Origin: Pseudomonadota bacterium
Lineage (GTDB): Bacteria; Pseudomonadota; Alphaproteobacteria; Acetobacterales; Acetobacteraceae
Reading direction: 5' to 3'
Length of the DNA stretch: 64,000 bases
Assembly: GCA_021816925.1 (NCBI GenBank)
Contig: JAKAWQ010000002.1
Location: 124,001 to 188,000, forward strand
The notes under the pieces were generated by a model. That model saw only the letters and a program-made list of their open reading frames with translations. It did no database searches and was not told where the DNA came from. Each line of letters starts with the position of its first letter. Positions within the stretch are counted from its first letter, which is position 1. Positions 17,106 through 26,336 of the stretch are shown here, piece by piece. The position numbers were made by a program, and so were the translations under genes.

Positions 17106-20100
17106 TTACACGGTGAAGTACTTCGCATGCGGATTGAGGATGACGAGCGCGCTCGTCGATTGCTCGGGCTCGAGCTGGAATTCCTCGGAAAGCGAAACGC
17201 CGATCCGCTCGGCCTCGAGAAGCCTGAGCAGCGCCGCTTGGTCTTCGAGCCTTGGGCACGCGGGGTAGCCGAACGAGTAGCGGCTGCCGCGATAGCCTTG
17301 CGAGAGCATCTTCTCCATCTCGCGGTCGTCCTCGGCGGCGAACCCGAGCTCGGCGCGGATGCGCTTGTGCACGTATTCGGCCATGGCCTCAGCCATCTCG
17401 ACCGAGAGCCCATGCAGGTAGAGATAGTCCTGGTAGCGGTCGTCCTCGAACCAGGCGCGGGCGATCTCGGAGGCGCGGGCCCCCATGGTGACGACCTGCA
17501 GGCCGATCACGTCGCGCTCCTGATCCTCGATGTCGCGGACGAAGTCAGCGATGCAGCCCCCGTCCTCGCGCGGCTGGCGGGGCAGCGTGAAGCGGCAGAG
17601 CTCGGTGGTGCCGTCACGATCGAAGAGGACAAGGTCGTTGCCCTGGCCGGCCGCCCGCCAGTAGCCGTAGATGGCACGCGGGTTCAGGATTTTTTCCTGC
17701 TCGCAAAGGGAGAGCATGCGTCTCAGCACCGGGCGGAGCTCCTGCCTTGCCCAGCCGAGGAAATCCTCGAGCGAACGGCCCTGCTTTCGGAATCCCCACT
17801 GGAACTGATAGAGGCTCCTTTCGTTGAGGAACGGGACAATCGCGCGCGGAACCGCCTCGATCGTGCGCGGCCCCCAGAAGGGCGGCGCGGGCGGAGCTGC
17901 GCGCGGCGTGAGCCCGCGGCGGCGCGCCTGCACCCGGCCGAGATCGACGGGCCGGAACGCGCGCGGATCCGCCTCGCCGAGCTTGCGCGTCCGATTGCGC
18001 CGCCGTCCCGAGCGGCGGGCAGCGACCGCGGCCAGATAGTCGTCGAAGGCGTTGCCGGTCACCTTCTCCATCAGCGAAAGCCCGTCGAAGGCATCGCGCG
18101 CATAGGCCACCCGGCCGCACGCATAGGAGGCGACGCACTCCTCCTCGACATAGCTTCGCGTCAGCGCCGCCCCACCCAAGAGGACCGGGATTTCGAGCCC
18201 CTGGCGCGACATCTCTTCGAGGTTCTCGCGCATCACCACGGTTGATTTGACGAGCAGGCCGGACATGCCGATGGCATGCGCGCGATGCTGCCGAGCTGCG
18301 GCGAGCAGTTCGGTGAGCGGCACCTTGATGCCGAGATTGACGACGCGGTAGCCGTTGTTGGTGAGGATGATATCGACGAGGTTCTTGCCGATATCGTGCA
18401 CGTCACCCTTCACCGTGGCCAGCACGATGGTGCCCTTCTCCCGCCCCTCGGCGCGGTCCATGAAGGGTTCGAGATAGGCGACCGCGGCCTTCATGGTTTC
18501 GGCGCTCTGCAAGACGAAGGGGAGCTGCATGCGGCCGGAGCCGAACAGATCTCCCACCACCTTCATGCCGTCGAGCAGGACGGTGTTGATGATGTCGAGT
18601 GCCGGATGGATGGCGAGCGCCGCGTCGAGGTCCTCTGCGAGCCCCTTGCGGTCTCCGGAAATGATACGTTCCTTGAGCCGTTCCTCGACGGTTTCGGCGC
18701 GCCTGCGGGAACTTGCCGCTTCTGCCTTGCGGTCGGCGAATAGCTCGAGCAAGCGGGCGAGCGGGTCGTAGCCCTCGCGGCGGCGGTCGAAGATGAGGTC
18801 CTCGGCCGCCTCCGCCTCGGCGGGCGGGATCTCGTGCAGCGGGCGGAGCCGGCTTACATGCACGATCGCCGCCGTCATTCCGGCACGGAGGCAGTGGTCG
18901 AGGAAGACCGAGTTCAGGACCGAGCGGGCTGCCGGGTTGAGGCCGAAGCTGATGTTGGAGAGGCCGAGCACGATTTGCACCTCGGGCAGCTCCTCGCGGA
19001 TGGCGCGAATGGCCTCGATCGTCCAGACCCCGAGCTTGCGATCGTCCTCGTTGCCGGTCGCGATCGTGAAGGTGAGCGGGTCGATCAGCAAATCCGACGC
19101 GGGCAGGCCGTAGCGGCCGCAAGCGAAATCGACCAGCCGGCGGGCGATCGCGAGCTTGCGCTCGGGCGACTTTGCCATGCCCTCCTCGTCGATGGTGAGC
19201 GCGATCACGCCAGCGCCGAAGCGGCGCGCCAGCAGAAGCCGCTCGGCCGCCCGCTTTTCACCGTCCTCGAAATTGATGGAATTGATGATCGGTTTGCCTC
19301 CCGAGAGCTTGAGCGCGTTTTCGATCACCGGCGTCTCGGTCGAATCGATGACGAGCGGCGCGTTGACGCCGGCCGTGAAGCGGCCGATGACGGCGGTCAT
19401 CTCGGCCATTTCGTCACGGCCGACGAACGCGGTGCAGATGTCGAGCGCGTTCGACCCTTCGGCGAGCTGCTCGCGGCCCATTGCGAGCGCACCGTCCCAG
19501 TCCTGCCTCTCCTGGAGGGCGCGGAAGCGGCGCGACCCGTTGGCGTTGCAGCGTTCCCCGATCGAAAAGAAGCTGTTCTCCTGCCGCAGCGGAACCTGGG
19601 TGTAGAGGCTGGCGACCGAAGGCACCCACATCACCTCGCGGGCAACCGGCGCCGGCCGCGGTTCGCCAAGGCGCCGCAGCATCGCATCGAGGGCCGCGAT
19701 ATGCTCGATCGACGTGCCGCAGCAGCCGCCGATCAGGTTCACGCCGTCCTCGACCACGAACCGCTCGAGCCAGTTTGCGAGATCTCCGGGCTGCAGCGGG
19801 TAGTGCGGCTTGCCGTCCACAAGCTCAGGCAGACCGGCGTTCGGCTGGACGGAGAGAAGCCGCGGCCAGTTGCGTGCCAGCCAGCGGACATGCTCGGCCA
19901 TTTCCTGCGGTCCGGTTGCGCAGTTGAGCCCGATCAGCGGCACGTCGAGCGCGTGCACGATGGTCGCGGCCGTCGCGATGTCGGGACCGACCAGCAGGCT
20001 GCCCGTGGTCTCGACGGTGACCTGGACGAAGATCGGCGTTTCGGCGCCGAGGGCCGCACGCGCGCGCTTGGCGCCGTTGACCGCGGCCTTGATCTGCAGC

Positions 20101-20588
20101 GGATCCTGGCAGGTCTCGATCAGGATCGCATCGACGCCACCCTCGATCAGGCCGCGGCACTGCAGCGCCAGCGCCTCCTCGAGCGGGTCGTAGGCGATAT
20201 GGCCGAGGCTCGGCAGCTTGGTGCCGGGGCCGACGCTGCCGAAGACGTAGCGGGGACGGCCGTCGGCGAACTGGCCGGCCGCCTCGCGGGCCAGTTCGGC
20301 GCCGATCCGGTTGATCTCGAGTGCACGCTCGGCAAGATCGAACTCGCCGAGCGTCACCGGAGAGGCGCCGAAGGTGTTGGTCTCCACGGCATCGGCGCCG
20401 GCGGCGAAATAGCCGTGATGGATCTCGCGCACGAGATCGGGCCGCGAAAGATTGAGCACGTCCGTGCAGTTTTCCCGACCCCGGAAGTCGCGCTCGATAT
20501 CGAGCGTGGCGGCTTGCACGCGGGTGCCCATGGCGCCGTCGCAGAGCAGCACGCGGCCGGAGAGGAATTCGAGGAGGGAAGCGGGCAT
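17106..20588 (-). CDS. metH: Cobalamin-dependent methionine synthase
   Basis: Moves the methyl group of 5-methyl-THF to homocysteine via cobalamin. 1160 residues, all four modules present in order: homocysteine domain (DGAMGTR; zinc ligands in LNCATG and GGCCGT), pterin domain (IGERCNANGSRRF), cobalamin cap and binding domain (DVHDIGKN with the axial histidine), and the SAM activation domain (SYGYPACP-like RYSFGYPACPRLEDQ near the C-terminus). ATG 20588 is preferred over upstream frames because CAGGAG lies 6-7 nt before it. It starts 13 nt after the ArsR-methyltransferase gene, in one operon. Confidence 0.97.
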   Translation of the reverse strand: MPASLLEFLSGRVLLCDGAMGTRVQAATLDIERDFRGRENCTDVLNLSRPDLVREIHHGYFAAGADAVETNTFGASPVTLGEFDLAERALEINRIGAELAREAAGQFADGRPRYVFGSVGPGTKLPSLGHIAYDPLEEALALQCRGLIEGGVDAILIETCQDPLQIKAAVNGAKRARAALGAETPIFVQVTVETTGSLLVGPDIATAATIVHALDVPLIGLNCATGPQEMAEHVRWLARNWPRLLSVQPNAGLPELVDGKPHYPLQPGDLANWLERFVVEDGVNLIGGCCGTSIEHIAALDAMLRRLGEPRPAPVAREVMWVPSVASLYTQVPLRQENSFFSIGERCNANGSRRFRALQERQDWDGALAMGREQLAEGSNALDICTAFVGRDEMAEMTAVIGRFTAGVNAPLVIDSTETPVIENALKLSGGKPIINSINFEDGEKRAAERLLLARRFGAGVIALTIDEEGMAKSPERKLAIARRLVDFACGRYGLPASDLLIDPLTFTIATGNEDDRKLGVWTIEAIRAIREELPEVQIVLGLSNISFGLNPAARSVLNSVFLDHCLRAGMTAAIVHVSRLRPLHEIPPAEAEAAEDLIFDRRREGYDPLARLLELFADRKAEAASSRRRAETVEERLKERIISGDRKGLAEDLDAALAIHPALDIINTVLLDGMKVVGDLFGSGRMQLPFVLQSAETMKAAVAYLEPFMDRAEGREKGTIVLATVKGDVHDIGKNLVDIILTNNGYRVVNLGIKVPLTELLAAARQHRAHAIGMSGLLVKSTVVMRENLEEMSRQGLEIPVLLGGAALTRSYVEEECVASYACGRVAYARDAFDGLSLMEKVTGNAFDDYLAAVAARRSGRRRNRTRKLGEADPRAFRPVDLGRVQARRRGLTPRAAPPAPPFWGPRTIEAVPRAIVPFLNERSLYQFQWGFRKQGRSLEDFLGWARQELRPVLRRMLSLCEQEKILNPRAIYGYWRAAGQGNDLVLFDRDGTTELCRFTLPRQPREDGGCIADFVRDIEDQERDVIGLQVVTMGARASEIARAWFEDDRYQDYLYLHGLSVEMAEAMAEYVHKRIRAELGFAAEDDREMEKMLSQGYRGSRYSFGYPACPRLEDQAALLRLLEAERIGVSLSEEFQLEPEQSTSALVILNPHAKYFTV

Positions 20589-20601
20589 CGGCGGCTCCTG
20601 G

Positions 20602-21531
20602 TCAGACGACGGGTTCACGCAACGCGGGCCAGAGGCGCACGGGCAGCGGGCCGGAAACGGCGGTGGCGGGCCCGGGATGGAGGCCAGCGGCGTGCAGCCA
20701 GCGCCCCATCTCCTCGTCGGTGAAACCGGGCCAGCGATGCGCGAGCCGCTCCGCCGTCTTCCGCCGGCGATGGCGGGCGAGATCGACGATCACCAGCCGG
20801 CCTTCGGGAGAAAGGACGCGGGCAGCCTCGGCCAGCACCTCGGCCGGATCTTCGGCATAGTGGAGCACCATCTGCAGGATGGCGAGGTCGAACGCCCCGT
20901 CGGAAAGCGGCAGGCGATACATGTCGGCGCGCTTCACGACGCAGTGGGTCAGGCCGTCGCGCGCGAGGCGGGTGCGGGCCAGGGCGAGCATGGCGGAGCT
21001 TGCGTCGATGCCGAGCCCTTCGGTGATGCGCGGGGCGAGCAGGGCGAGCGCGCCGCCGGTGCCGGTGCCGATATCGATCAGGCGGCCGAGGGGGCCCTCC
21101 GGCAGGAGCGCCAGCAGCGCCTGCGAAACCGTGGCGGCCGGCAGATTGAGCGCGCGCATCTCGTCCCAGTCCGCGCCCTGGCGGACAAAACTCTCCGAGG
21201 CGATGCGCGCACGCTCGGCCAACACGCGCGCGGTCTTCCGGCGGTCCGCCTCGAGTACCGGGTCATTGCCGGGAAGCCGATCAAGGATGACGCGGGCGAG
21301 CGCGCCGGCCGCTCCGGCCGGCAAGTCGAACCACACGCGGGCACCCTCGCGCGAGCGCTCCAGGAGGCCGGCCTCGCAGAGCAAGCGGAGATGGCGCGAG
21401 AGACGCGGCTGGGACTGGCCGAGGATGGCGGTGAACTCGCTCACGCAGAACGGCCCGCGCGCCGCGAGTGCCAAGAGGCGGAGCCTGGTCGGCTCGGCGG
21501 CGGCGCGCAGGCTGGCGAGCAGGCTCTCCAT
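20602..21531 (-). CDS. ArsR-type regulator fused to a SAM-dependent methyltransferase
   Basis: 309 residues. Residues 1-90 form an ArsR winged helix (EPTRLRLLALAARGPFCVSEFT, then QPRLSRHLRLLCEAGLLERSREG). Residues 140-300 form a class I methyltransferase (LIDIGTGTGGAL as the SAM motif, LPLSDGAFDLAILQMVLHY, EAARVLSPEGRLVIVDL). It lies directly upstream of metH. Such fusions are common in alphaproteobacterial methionine loci and could sense SAM or SAH; that is an inference. A near-perfect palindrome at 21543-21564 ends 12 bp before its ATG and is a good candidate for its own operator. Confidence 0.88.
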   Translation of the reverse strand: MESLLASLRAAAEPTRLRLLALAARGPFCVSEFTAILGQSQPRLSRHLRLLCEAGLLERSREGARVWFDLPAGAAGALARVILDRLPGNDPVLEADRRKTARVLAERARIASESFVRQGADWDEMRALNLPAATVSQALLALLPEGPLGRLIDIGTGTGGALALLAPRITEGLGIDASSAMLALARTRLARDGLTHCVVKRADMYRLPLSDGAFDLAILQMVLHYAEDPAEVLAEAARVLSPEGRLVIVDLARHRRRKTAERLAHRWPGFTDEEMGRWLHAAGLHPGPATAVSGPLPVRLWPALREPVV

Positions 21532-21542
21532 CTCGCTTCACT

Positions 21543-21564
21543 GACATAAAGATATCCTTATGTC
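21543..21564. promoter_or_regulatory. Palindromic operator candidate for the ArsR-metH operon
   Basis: A 22-bp palindrome, GACATAA-(8)-TTATGTC with AGATATCC in the centre, broken only by one symmetric pair. It lies between the divergent ArsR-methyltransferase and dienelactone hydrolase genes, 12-33 bp before the former's ATG. Size, symmetry and position fit a dimeric ArsR-family binding site and autoregulation. Confidence 0.6.
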
Positions 21565-21644
21565 CAGATTAATGGCGAACCGGCGGGATTGACGCTGCCG
21601 CCCAGGCCCGCATGCTGGGCCCCGACCAACCCGCGGAGGGCAGG

Positions 21645-22343
21645 ATGCCAACAAGGATTCATCTGACGGCCGAGGACGGCCACACTTCATCGGCCTATTT
21701 CGCCGGGTCCGGGGAGGCAATGATCGGCCTCGTCGTCATCCAGGAAATCTTCGGTGTCAACGCGCATATCCGCCGGGTCTGCGACGCTCTGGCCGGGGAG
21801 ACCGGCTATGCGGTGATCGCGCCGGCGCTCTTCGATCGCGTCGGGCCCGCGATCGAGCTCGGCTACAGCGCGGACGACGTTGCGCGCGGTCGTGAGCTGC
21901 GCGGCAAGCTCACGGACGCCGCCATCCTGGCCGACATCAAGGCGGCAGCGGCAGCACATGGCAAGCGCCGGATCGGCATCGTCGGCTATTGCTTCGGCGG
22001 TACGGTCGCCTGGTTCGGTGCCACCCGCACGCAGCGCTTTTCCGCCGCCGTCTGCTGGTACGGGGGCGGGATCGCCGCGACGCGCAATGAAAAGCCGCGC
22101 TGTCCCGTGCAGATGCATTTCGGCGAGGCCGATGCCTCGATCCCGATGAGCGATGTCGATCTCATCCGCAAGGCGCAGCCGGGCGTCGAGATCTACACCT
22201 ATCCAAAGGCACAACACGGATTCGGCTGCGACGACCGCGCGAGCTACAGCCAAGCGGACGCCGTCCTGGCGAAGGACCGCACGCTTGCCTTCTTCGCCAA
22301 GCATCTCGGCCGCGGCTCGGGCGGCACCTTCAAGGCCGCATAG
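21645..22343 (+). CDS. Dienelactone hydrolase family protein
   Basis: Alpha/beta hydrolase of 232 residues. The nucleophile is a cysteine in GYCFGGTVAW, with the acid in FGEADASIP and the histidine in AQHGFGCDDR, so the Cys-Asp-His triad is intact. The family includes carboxymethylenebutenolidase, but many members act on other esters or lactones and no aromatic pathway is next to it. ATG 21645 follows GGAGGGCAGG. It is divergent from the ArsR-metH operon. Confidence 0.88.
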   Translation: MPTRIHLTAEDGHTSSAYFAGSGEAMIGLVVIQEIFGVNAHIRRVCDALAGETGYAVIAPALFDRVGPAIELGYSADDVARGRELRGKLTDAAILADIKAAAAAHGKRRIGIVGYCFGGTVAWFGATRTQRFSAAVCWYGGGIAATRNEKPRCPVQMHFGEADASIPMSDVDLIRKAQPGVEIYTYPKAQHGFGCDDRASYSQADAVLAKDRTLAFFAKHLGRGSGGTFKAA

Positions 22344-22456
22344 GCCTGCATTTGACGCCTCCCCCGGGGGCTGTGGCAGAAGGCCTCTCGACCTTTGCGC
22401 ATGCCCGATGACCAATGGGCTTGCATCCCGGCACGTTTCGGGCGGAGAGACACTGT

Positions 22457-23932
22457 ATGATTGAACCGACTGTGCCGCCCCGGAACTTCGGCCCGGCGCC
22501 TCTCGTCGTGACCGACCGGCTCTTCTTCGAGCAACCGGGGGCACGGCTCGACCACGATTCGGCCGAGCGCATTCTGGCGCGCACGCTCGGCACGGCCGAG
22601 GACGGCGAGCTTTTTCTGGAATATCGGGAGAGCGAGCACCTCGCCCTCGACGACGGGCGCATCCGCTCCGCCAGCTTCGATGCCACGCTCGGCTTCGGGT
22701 TGCGCGCCGTCGCCGGGGAAACCGCCTTTTATGCCCATGCCGGCGAGCTTTCCGAGGCCGCGCTCGAGCGCGCGGCGGCCACCGTCGCCGCCCTGCCCGC
22801 GGAGCCGGGCGGGCACGCCGATGCCGCCCCGCCGCCTTCCAATGCCCGGCTTTACAGCGATGCCAACCCGCTCGCAGGCATGGCGTTCGAGGCGCGCGCC
22901 CGCCTGCTTTCCGAACTCGACGCGTATGCACGTGCCCGCGATCCTGTGGTTCGCCAGGTGATGGCTTCGCTCGCCGGCGAGTGGCAGGCGGTGCAGATCA
23001 TCCGCGCCGATGGAACGCGCATGGCAGATCTTCGCCCGCTTGTCCGCCTCAATGTCGCCGTGGTGCTCGAGCAAGGCGGGCGGCGGGAGAGCGGCAGCTA
23101 CGGCTCCGGTGGGCGTTTCGGCTATCAGCCGCTCGCCGAGCCTGCCGCTTGGCAGGCCGCGGTGGACGAGGCGCTGCGGCAGGCGCGCGTCAACCTCGAA
23201 AGCCGGCCCGCGCCCGCCGGGGAGATGGACGTCGTGCTCGGCCCCGGCTGGCCGGGCATTCTGCTCCACGAAGCGATCGGCCACGGCCTGGAGGGGGACT
23301 TCAATCGCAAGAAGACCTCGGCCTTCGCCGGCCTGCTCGGGCAGCGGATTGGCGCTCCCGGCGTCACGGTGATCGACGACGGTACGATCCCGGACCGCCG
23401 CGGCAGCCTCACCGTCGATGACGAGGGCACGCCATCAGGCCGTACGGTGCTGATCGAGGACGGGATCCTGGTCGGTTTCCTGCAGGACCGGTTGAACGCG
23501 CGGCTGATGCGTATGCGCCCGACCGGCAACGGGCGGCGGCAATCCTATGCGCATGCACCCATGCCGCGCATGACCAACACGCTCATGTTGTCCGGCAAGG
23601 ATACGCCGGAGGACATGATCCGTTCCGTGAAAAGCGGCCTCTACGCGGTCAATTTCGGCGGCGGGCAAGTGGATATCACCTCGGGGAAGTTCGTCTTCTC
23701 GGCCTCCGAGGCGTACCGGATCGAAGACGGACGGGTGACCGCGCCGGTCAAGGGAGCAACGTTGATCGGCAACGGCCCGGATGCGCTGACCCGTGTCCGC
23801 ATGGTGGGCGGCGACATGGCGCTTGATCCGGGCATCGGCACCTGCGGAAAGAACGGCCAGGGCGTTCCGGTCGGCGTCGGCCAGCCGACGCTGAAAATCG
23901 CCGGGCTGACGGTCGGCGGCACCGCCGCCTGA
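22457..23932 (+). CDS. tldD: Metalloprotease TldD
   Basis: TldD half of the TldD/TldE zinc protease, which degrades unfolded peptides and matures some modified peptides. 491 residues. The zinc motif HEAIGHGLEGD (HExxxH) is at residues 271-276, and the conserved tail ...GIGTCGKNGQGVPVGVGQPTLK is present. ATG 22457 follows GGAGAGA. TldE is not encoded nearby. Its stop is 12 nt before the SGNH-like gene, so the two are probably co-transcribed. Confidence 0.95.
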   Translation: MIEPTVPPRNFGPAPLVVTDRLFFEQPGARLDHDSAERILARTLGTAEDGELFLEYRESEHLALDDGRIRSASFDATLGFGLRAVAGETAFYAHAGELSEAALERAAATVAALPAEPGGHADAAPPPSNARLYSDANPLAGMAFEARARLLSELDAYARARDPVVRQVMASLAGEWQAVQIIRADGTRMADLRPLVRLNVAVVLEQGGRRESGSYGSGGRFGYQPLAEPAAWQAAVDEALRQARVNLESRPAPAGEMDVVLGPGWPGILLHEAIGHGLEGDFNRKKTSAFAGLLGQRIGAPGVTVIDDGTIPDRRGSLTVDDEGTPSGRTVLIEDGILVGFLQDRLNARLMRMRPTGNGRRQSYAHAPMPRMTNTLMLSGKDTPEDMIRSVKSGLYAVNFGGGQVDITSGKFVFSASEAYRIEDGRVTAPVKGATLIGNGPDALTRVRMVGGDMALDPGIGTCGKNGQGVPVGVGQPTLKIAGLTVGGTAA

Positions 23933-23944
23933 GGCGGATGGTCC

Positions 23945-24712
23945 GTGGGGCGCTGGTTCGTCGCAGGTCTTTGTCTGCTTCTGTTTCCCCTGGCCATCGG
24001 GTCGGGCGCACTGGTCGCGGCGCCTGTGGCGCGCGTCGCTTGCCCGGCGGCGAGTCTCCCCGCCGCCCACCTGCCGGCAAGCCGTGCCGCCCTGGCCGCC
24101 GGCAAGCAATTGGTGATCGTGGCACTCGGCTCTTCTTCCACTGCCGGCGCCGCGGCCAGCGACCCGGCGGCGAGCTATCCCGCGCGGCTGCAGAAGATCC
24201 TTTCCGCCGCGCTGCCGCGGGCAAGTATCTCCGTGCTCAATCGCGGACGGAACGGCGAGGATATCGGGCATGAGCTTGCGCGGCTCGACGAGGATGTGAT
24301 TGCCATCCGCCCGACGCTCGTCATTTGGCAGGTCGGCGCCAATGCGGCCCTTCATCAAACCCCGCCCGCGCTGTTCCTGCACTTCGTGAAGATCGGACTT
24401 GCTTCCCTTAAGGCCGCCGGCACCGATGTCATCCTGATGGACAACCAGCGTTCTCCGCGCCTCATTGCCTCTCCTCTCGACGAAGCGATTGATCATGCGC
24501 TTGCCTTGGCGGCGGCCGGCGCCGGAGTGAACCTTTTCTCCCGCGCGACCCTTATGGACACCTGGCGTCGCGAGGGCTTCCCCTACCGCGACTTCATTGC
24601 GCGCGATCGCCTGCACCAGAACGACCGCGGTTATGACTGCATTGCACACGCGCTGGCGACGATGATCCTCAAAAGCCTCGCTCCGGACGGCACTTCCAGC
24701 CATTGGCCCTGA
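23945..24712 (+). CDS. SGNH/GDSL-like hydrolase with signal peptide
   Basis: 255 residues from GTG 23945. The N-terminal hydrophobic segment (residues 4-26) ending in AAP is a signal peptide or anchor, so the protein is exported. The block I motif reads ALGSSSTAG, with Ser in place of the usual Asp of GDS. Block II NRGRNGED, block III VGANAA (usually GxND) and block V DRLHQND supply the Asp/His pair. The fold assignment is reasonable; substrate is unknown. Confidence 0.72.
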   Translation: MGRWFVAGLCLLLFPLAIGSGALVAAPVARVACPAASLPAAHLPASRAALAAGKQLVIVALGSSSTAGAAASDPAASYPARLQKILSAALPRASISVLNRGRNGEDIGHELARLDEDVIAIRPTLVIWQVGANAALHQTPPALFLHFVKIGLASLKAAGTDVILMDNQRSPRLIASPLDEAIDHALALAAAGAGVNLFSRATLMDTWRREGFPYRDFIARDRLHQNDRGYDCIAHALATMILKSLAPDGTSSHWP

Positions 24713-24740
24713 TCCTGGTCCGGCCCGAGGATCCCCGTCG

Positions 24741-26192
24741 ATGTCCACTGCACGCTTGAGCCCAACCATTCCGGCAACGCTGCTCACCGCGCTCGAGCGC
24801 CTGCTCGGCCCAGGGGGGATGCGTACCGACCCTGCCGACACTGCCCCCTTCGCCACCGACTGGCGAGGGCTTTACCGTGGGCGCACGCCTGCGGTGCTGC
24901 GCCCGGCCACCGTGGCCGAGGTTGCCGCATGTGTCCGGCTCGCTGCCGAGGCCCGCGTGGCGCTCGTGCCGCAGGGCGGCAACACGTCGATGGTGGGCGG
25001 CGCCGTCCCGGCAGAGGACGGCTCGGAACTTGTTCTCTCGCTCTCGCGCCTGACCCGCGTGCGAGCGCTCGATCCGCTCGACCTTACCCTCACCCTCGAG
25101 GCCGGCGTGACGCTCAAGGCGGCTCAGGAGGCCGCCGCCGCCGCCGGTCTCTGGCTGCCGCTTTCCATTGCTTCCGAAGGCAGCGCCGAGATCGGCGGCG
25201 TGCTGGCCACCAACGCCGGCGGCAACAACACGCTCCGCTTCGGCAACGCGCGCGAGCGCGTGCTCGGTCTCGAAGTCGTGTTGGCAGACGGAAGCATCTG
25301 GAACGGGCTCCGCCGCCTGCGCAAGGACAACACCGGCTATTGCCTGCGGCAGATCTTCGTCGGTTCCGAAGGCACGCTCGGCATCATCACCGCAGCCGTG
25401 CTCCGTCTCGAACCTGAACCCGCCGAGCGGGCGGCAGCCTTCGTGGGGCTCTCTACGCCCGAGGCCGCTTTGGCACTCCTCGGCCGGCTGCAGCGCCATG
25501 ATGCGGCGGCCCTCGTCGCCTTCGAATACATGTCGGCCGCCGGCATCGCGCTGGTGCTCGAACAGATTCCCGGAACGCGCCTGCCGCTTGCCGCAAGCGC
25601 GCCGCACTATGCGCTGATGGAGCTTGCCTCACCGCGCGCCGGTTCGGGGCTCGCCGAGGGGCTCGAGACGGCGCTCGCCGACGCCCTGGAGGCCGGCGAG
25701 ATCACCGATGCGGCGCTGGCGGCAAGCGAGGCGCAACGCGCCCAATTCTGGAAGCTGCGTGAGGAGCATTCGGAGGCGCAGAAGCGGGCCGGCGCCTCGG
25801 TCAAGAACGACATCTCCGTGCCCGTGCCGGCGATCCCGGAGCTTCTCCGCCGCGGCGCAGCGGCGGCCCGAGCGATCGTGCCCGATGTTCGCGTCGCACC
25901 GTTTGGCCATCTCGGCGACGGCAACATCCATTTCAATCTTGTGCAGCCGGATGGCGTCACTCCCGAGGTGTTCCTTGCAGAGAGCGAGGCGCTGATGGAG
26001 GCGATCAACGAGGTCGTGCTGAGCCTGGACGGCAGTTTCTCCGCCGAGCACGGGCTTGGGCGTCTCAAGCCGCCGATGCTCGCGCGTTGGCGTGGCGAGA
26101 TCGAGCTTTCCCTCATGCGGCGGATCAAGGCCGCGCTTGATCCCGACGGTCTGCTCAACCCGGGCAAGGTGCTGCCGCGGGTTCAATCCTGA
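24741..26192 (+). CDS. FAD-linked 2-hydroxyacid dehydrogenase (GlcD/D-2-hydroxyglutarate type)
   Basis: 483-residue FAD-binding PCMH flavoprotein. Visible motifs: PQGGNTSMVGGAVP, GVLATNAGGNNTLRFGNAR, VGSEGTLGIITA (FAD domain) and HLGDGNIHFN plus SAEHGLG in the C-terminal cap. These match D-2-hydroxyglutarate/D-lactate dehydrogenases. It would oxidise a D-2-hydroxyacid and pass electrons to a membrane acceptor. No iron-sulfur GlcF-type partner is adjacent, favouring a single-subunit enzyme. Confidence 0.88.
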   Translation: MSTARLSPTIPATLLTALERLLGPGGMRTDPADTAPFATDWRGLYRGRTPAVLRPATVAEVAACVRLAAEARVALVPQGGNTSMVGGAVPAEDGSELVLSLSRLTRVRALDPLDLTLTLEAGVTLKAAQEAAAAAGLWLPLSIASEGSAEIGGVLATNAGGNNTLRFGNARERVLGLEVVLADGSIWNGLRRLRKDNTGYCLRQIFVGSEGTLGIITAAVLRLEPEPAERAAAFVGLSTPEAALALLGRLQRHDAAALVAFEYMSAAGIALVLEQIPGTRLPLAASAPHYALMELASPRAGSGLAEGLETALADALEAGEITDAALAASEAQRAQFWKLREEHSEAQKRAGASVKNDISVPVPAIPELLRRGAAAARAIVPDVRVAPFGHLGDGNIHFNLVQPDGVTPEVFLAESEALMEAINEVVLSLDGSFSAEHGLGRLKPPMLARWRGEIELSLMRRIKAALDPDGLLNPGKVLPRVQS

Positions 26193-26336
26193 CCATCCAT
26201 CCCCGCGCGGATCGGAATCGACGACGAGCGTCGATCATGCCCGCAACCGGAGACGCTGAGCCGGCGAAGCGGGAAGCATCTTCGCTTCAATCCGGAACGT
26301 ACGTGCTCTACGGTTTCCCGCGCAGGCAAGGCGCCC

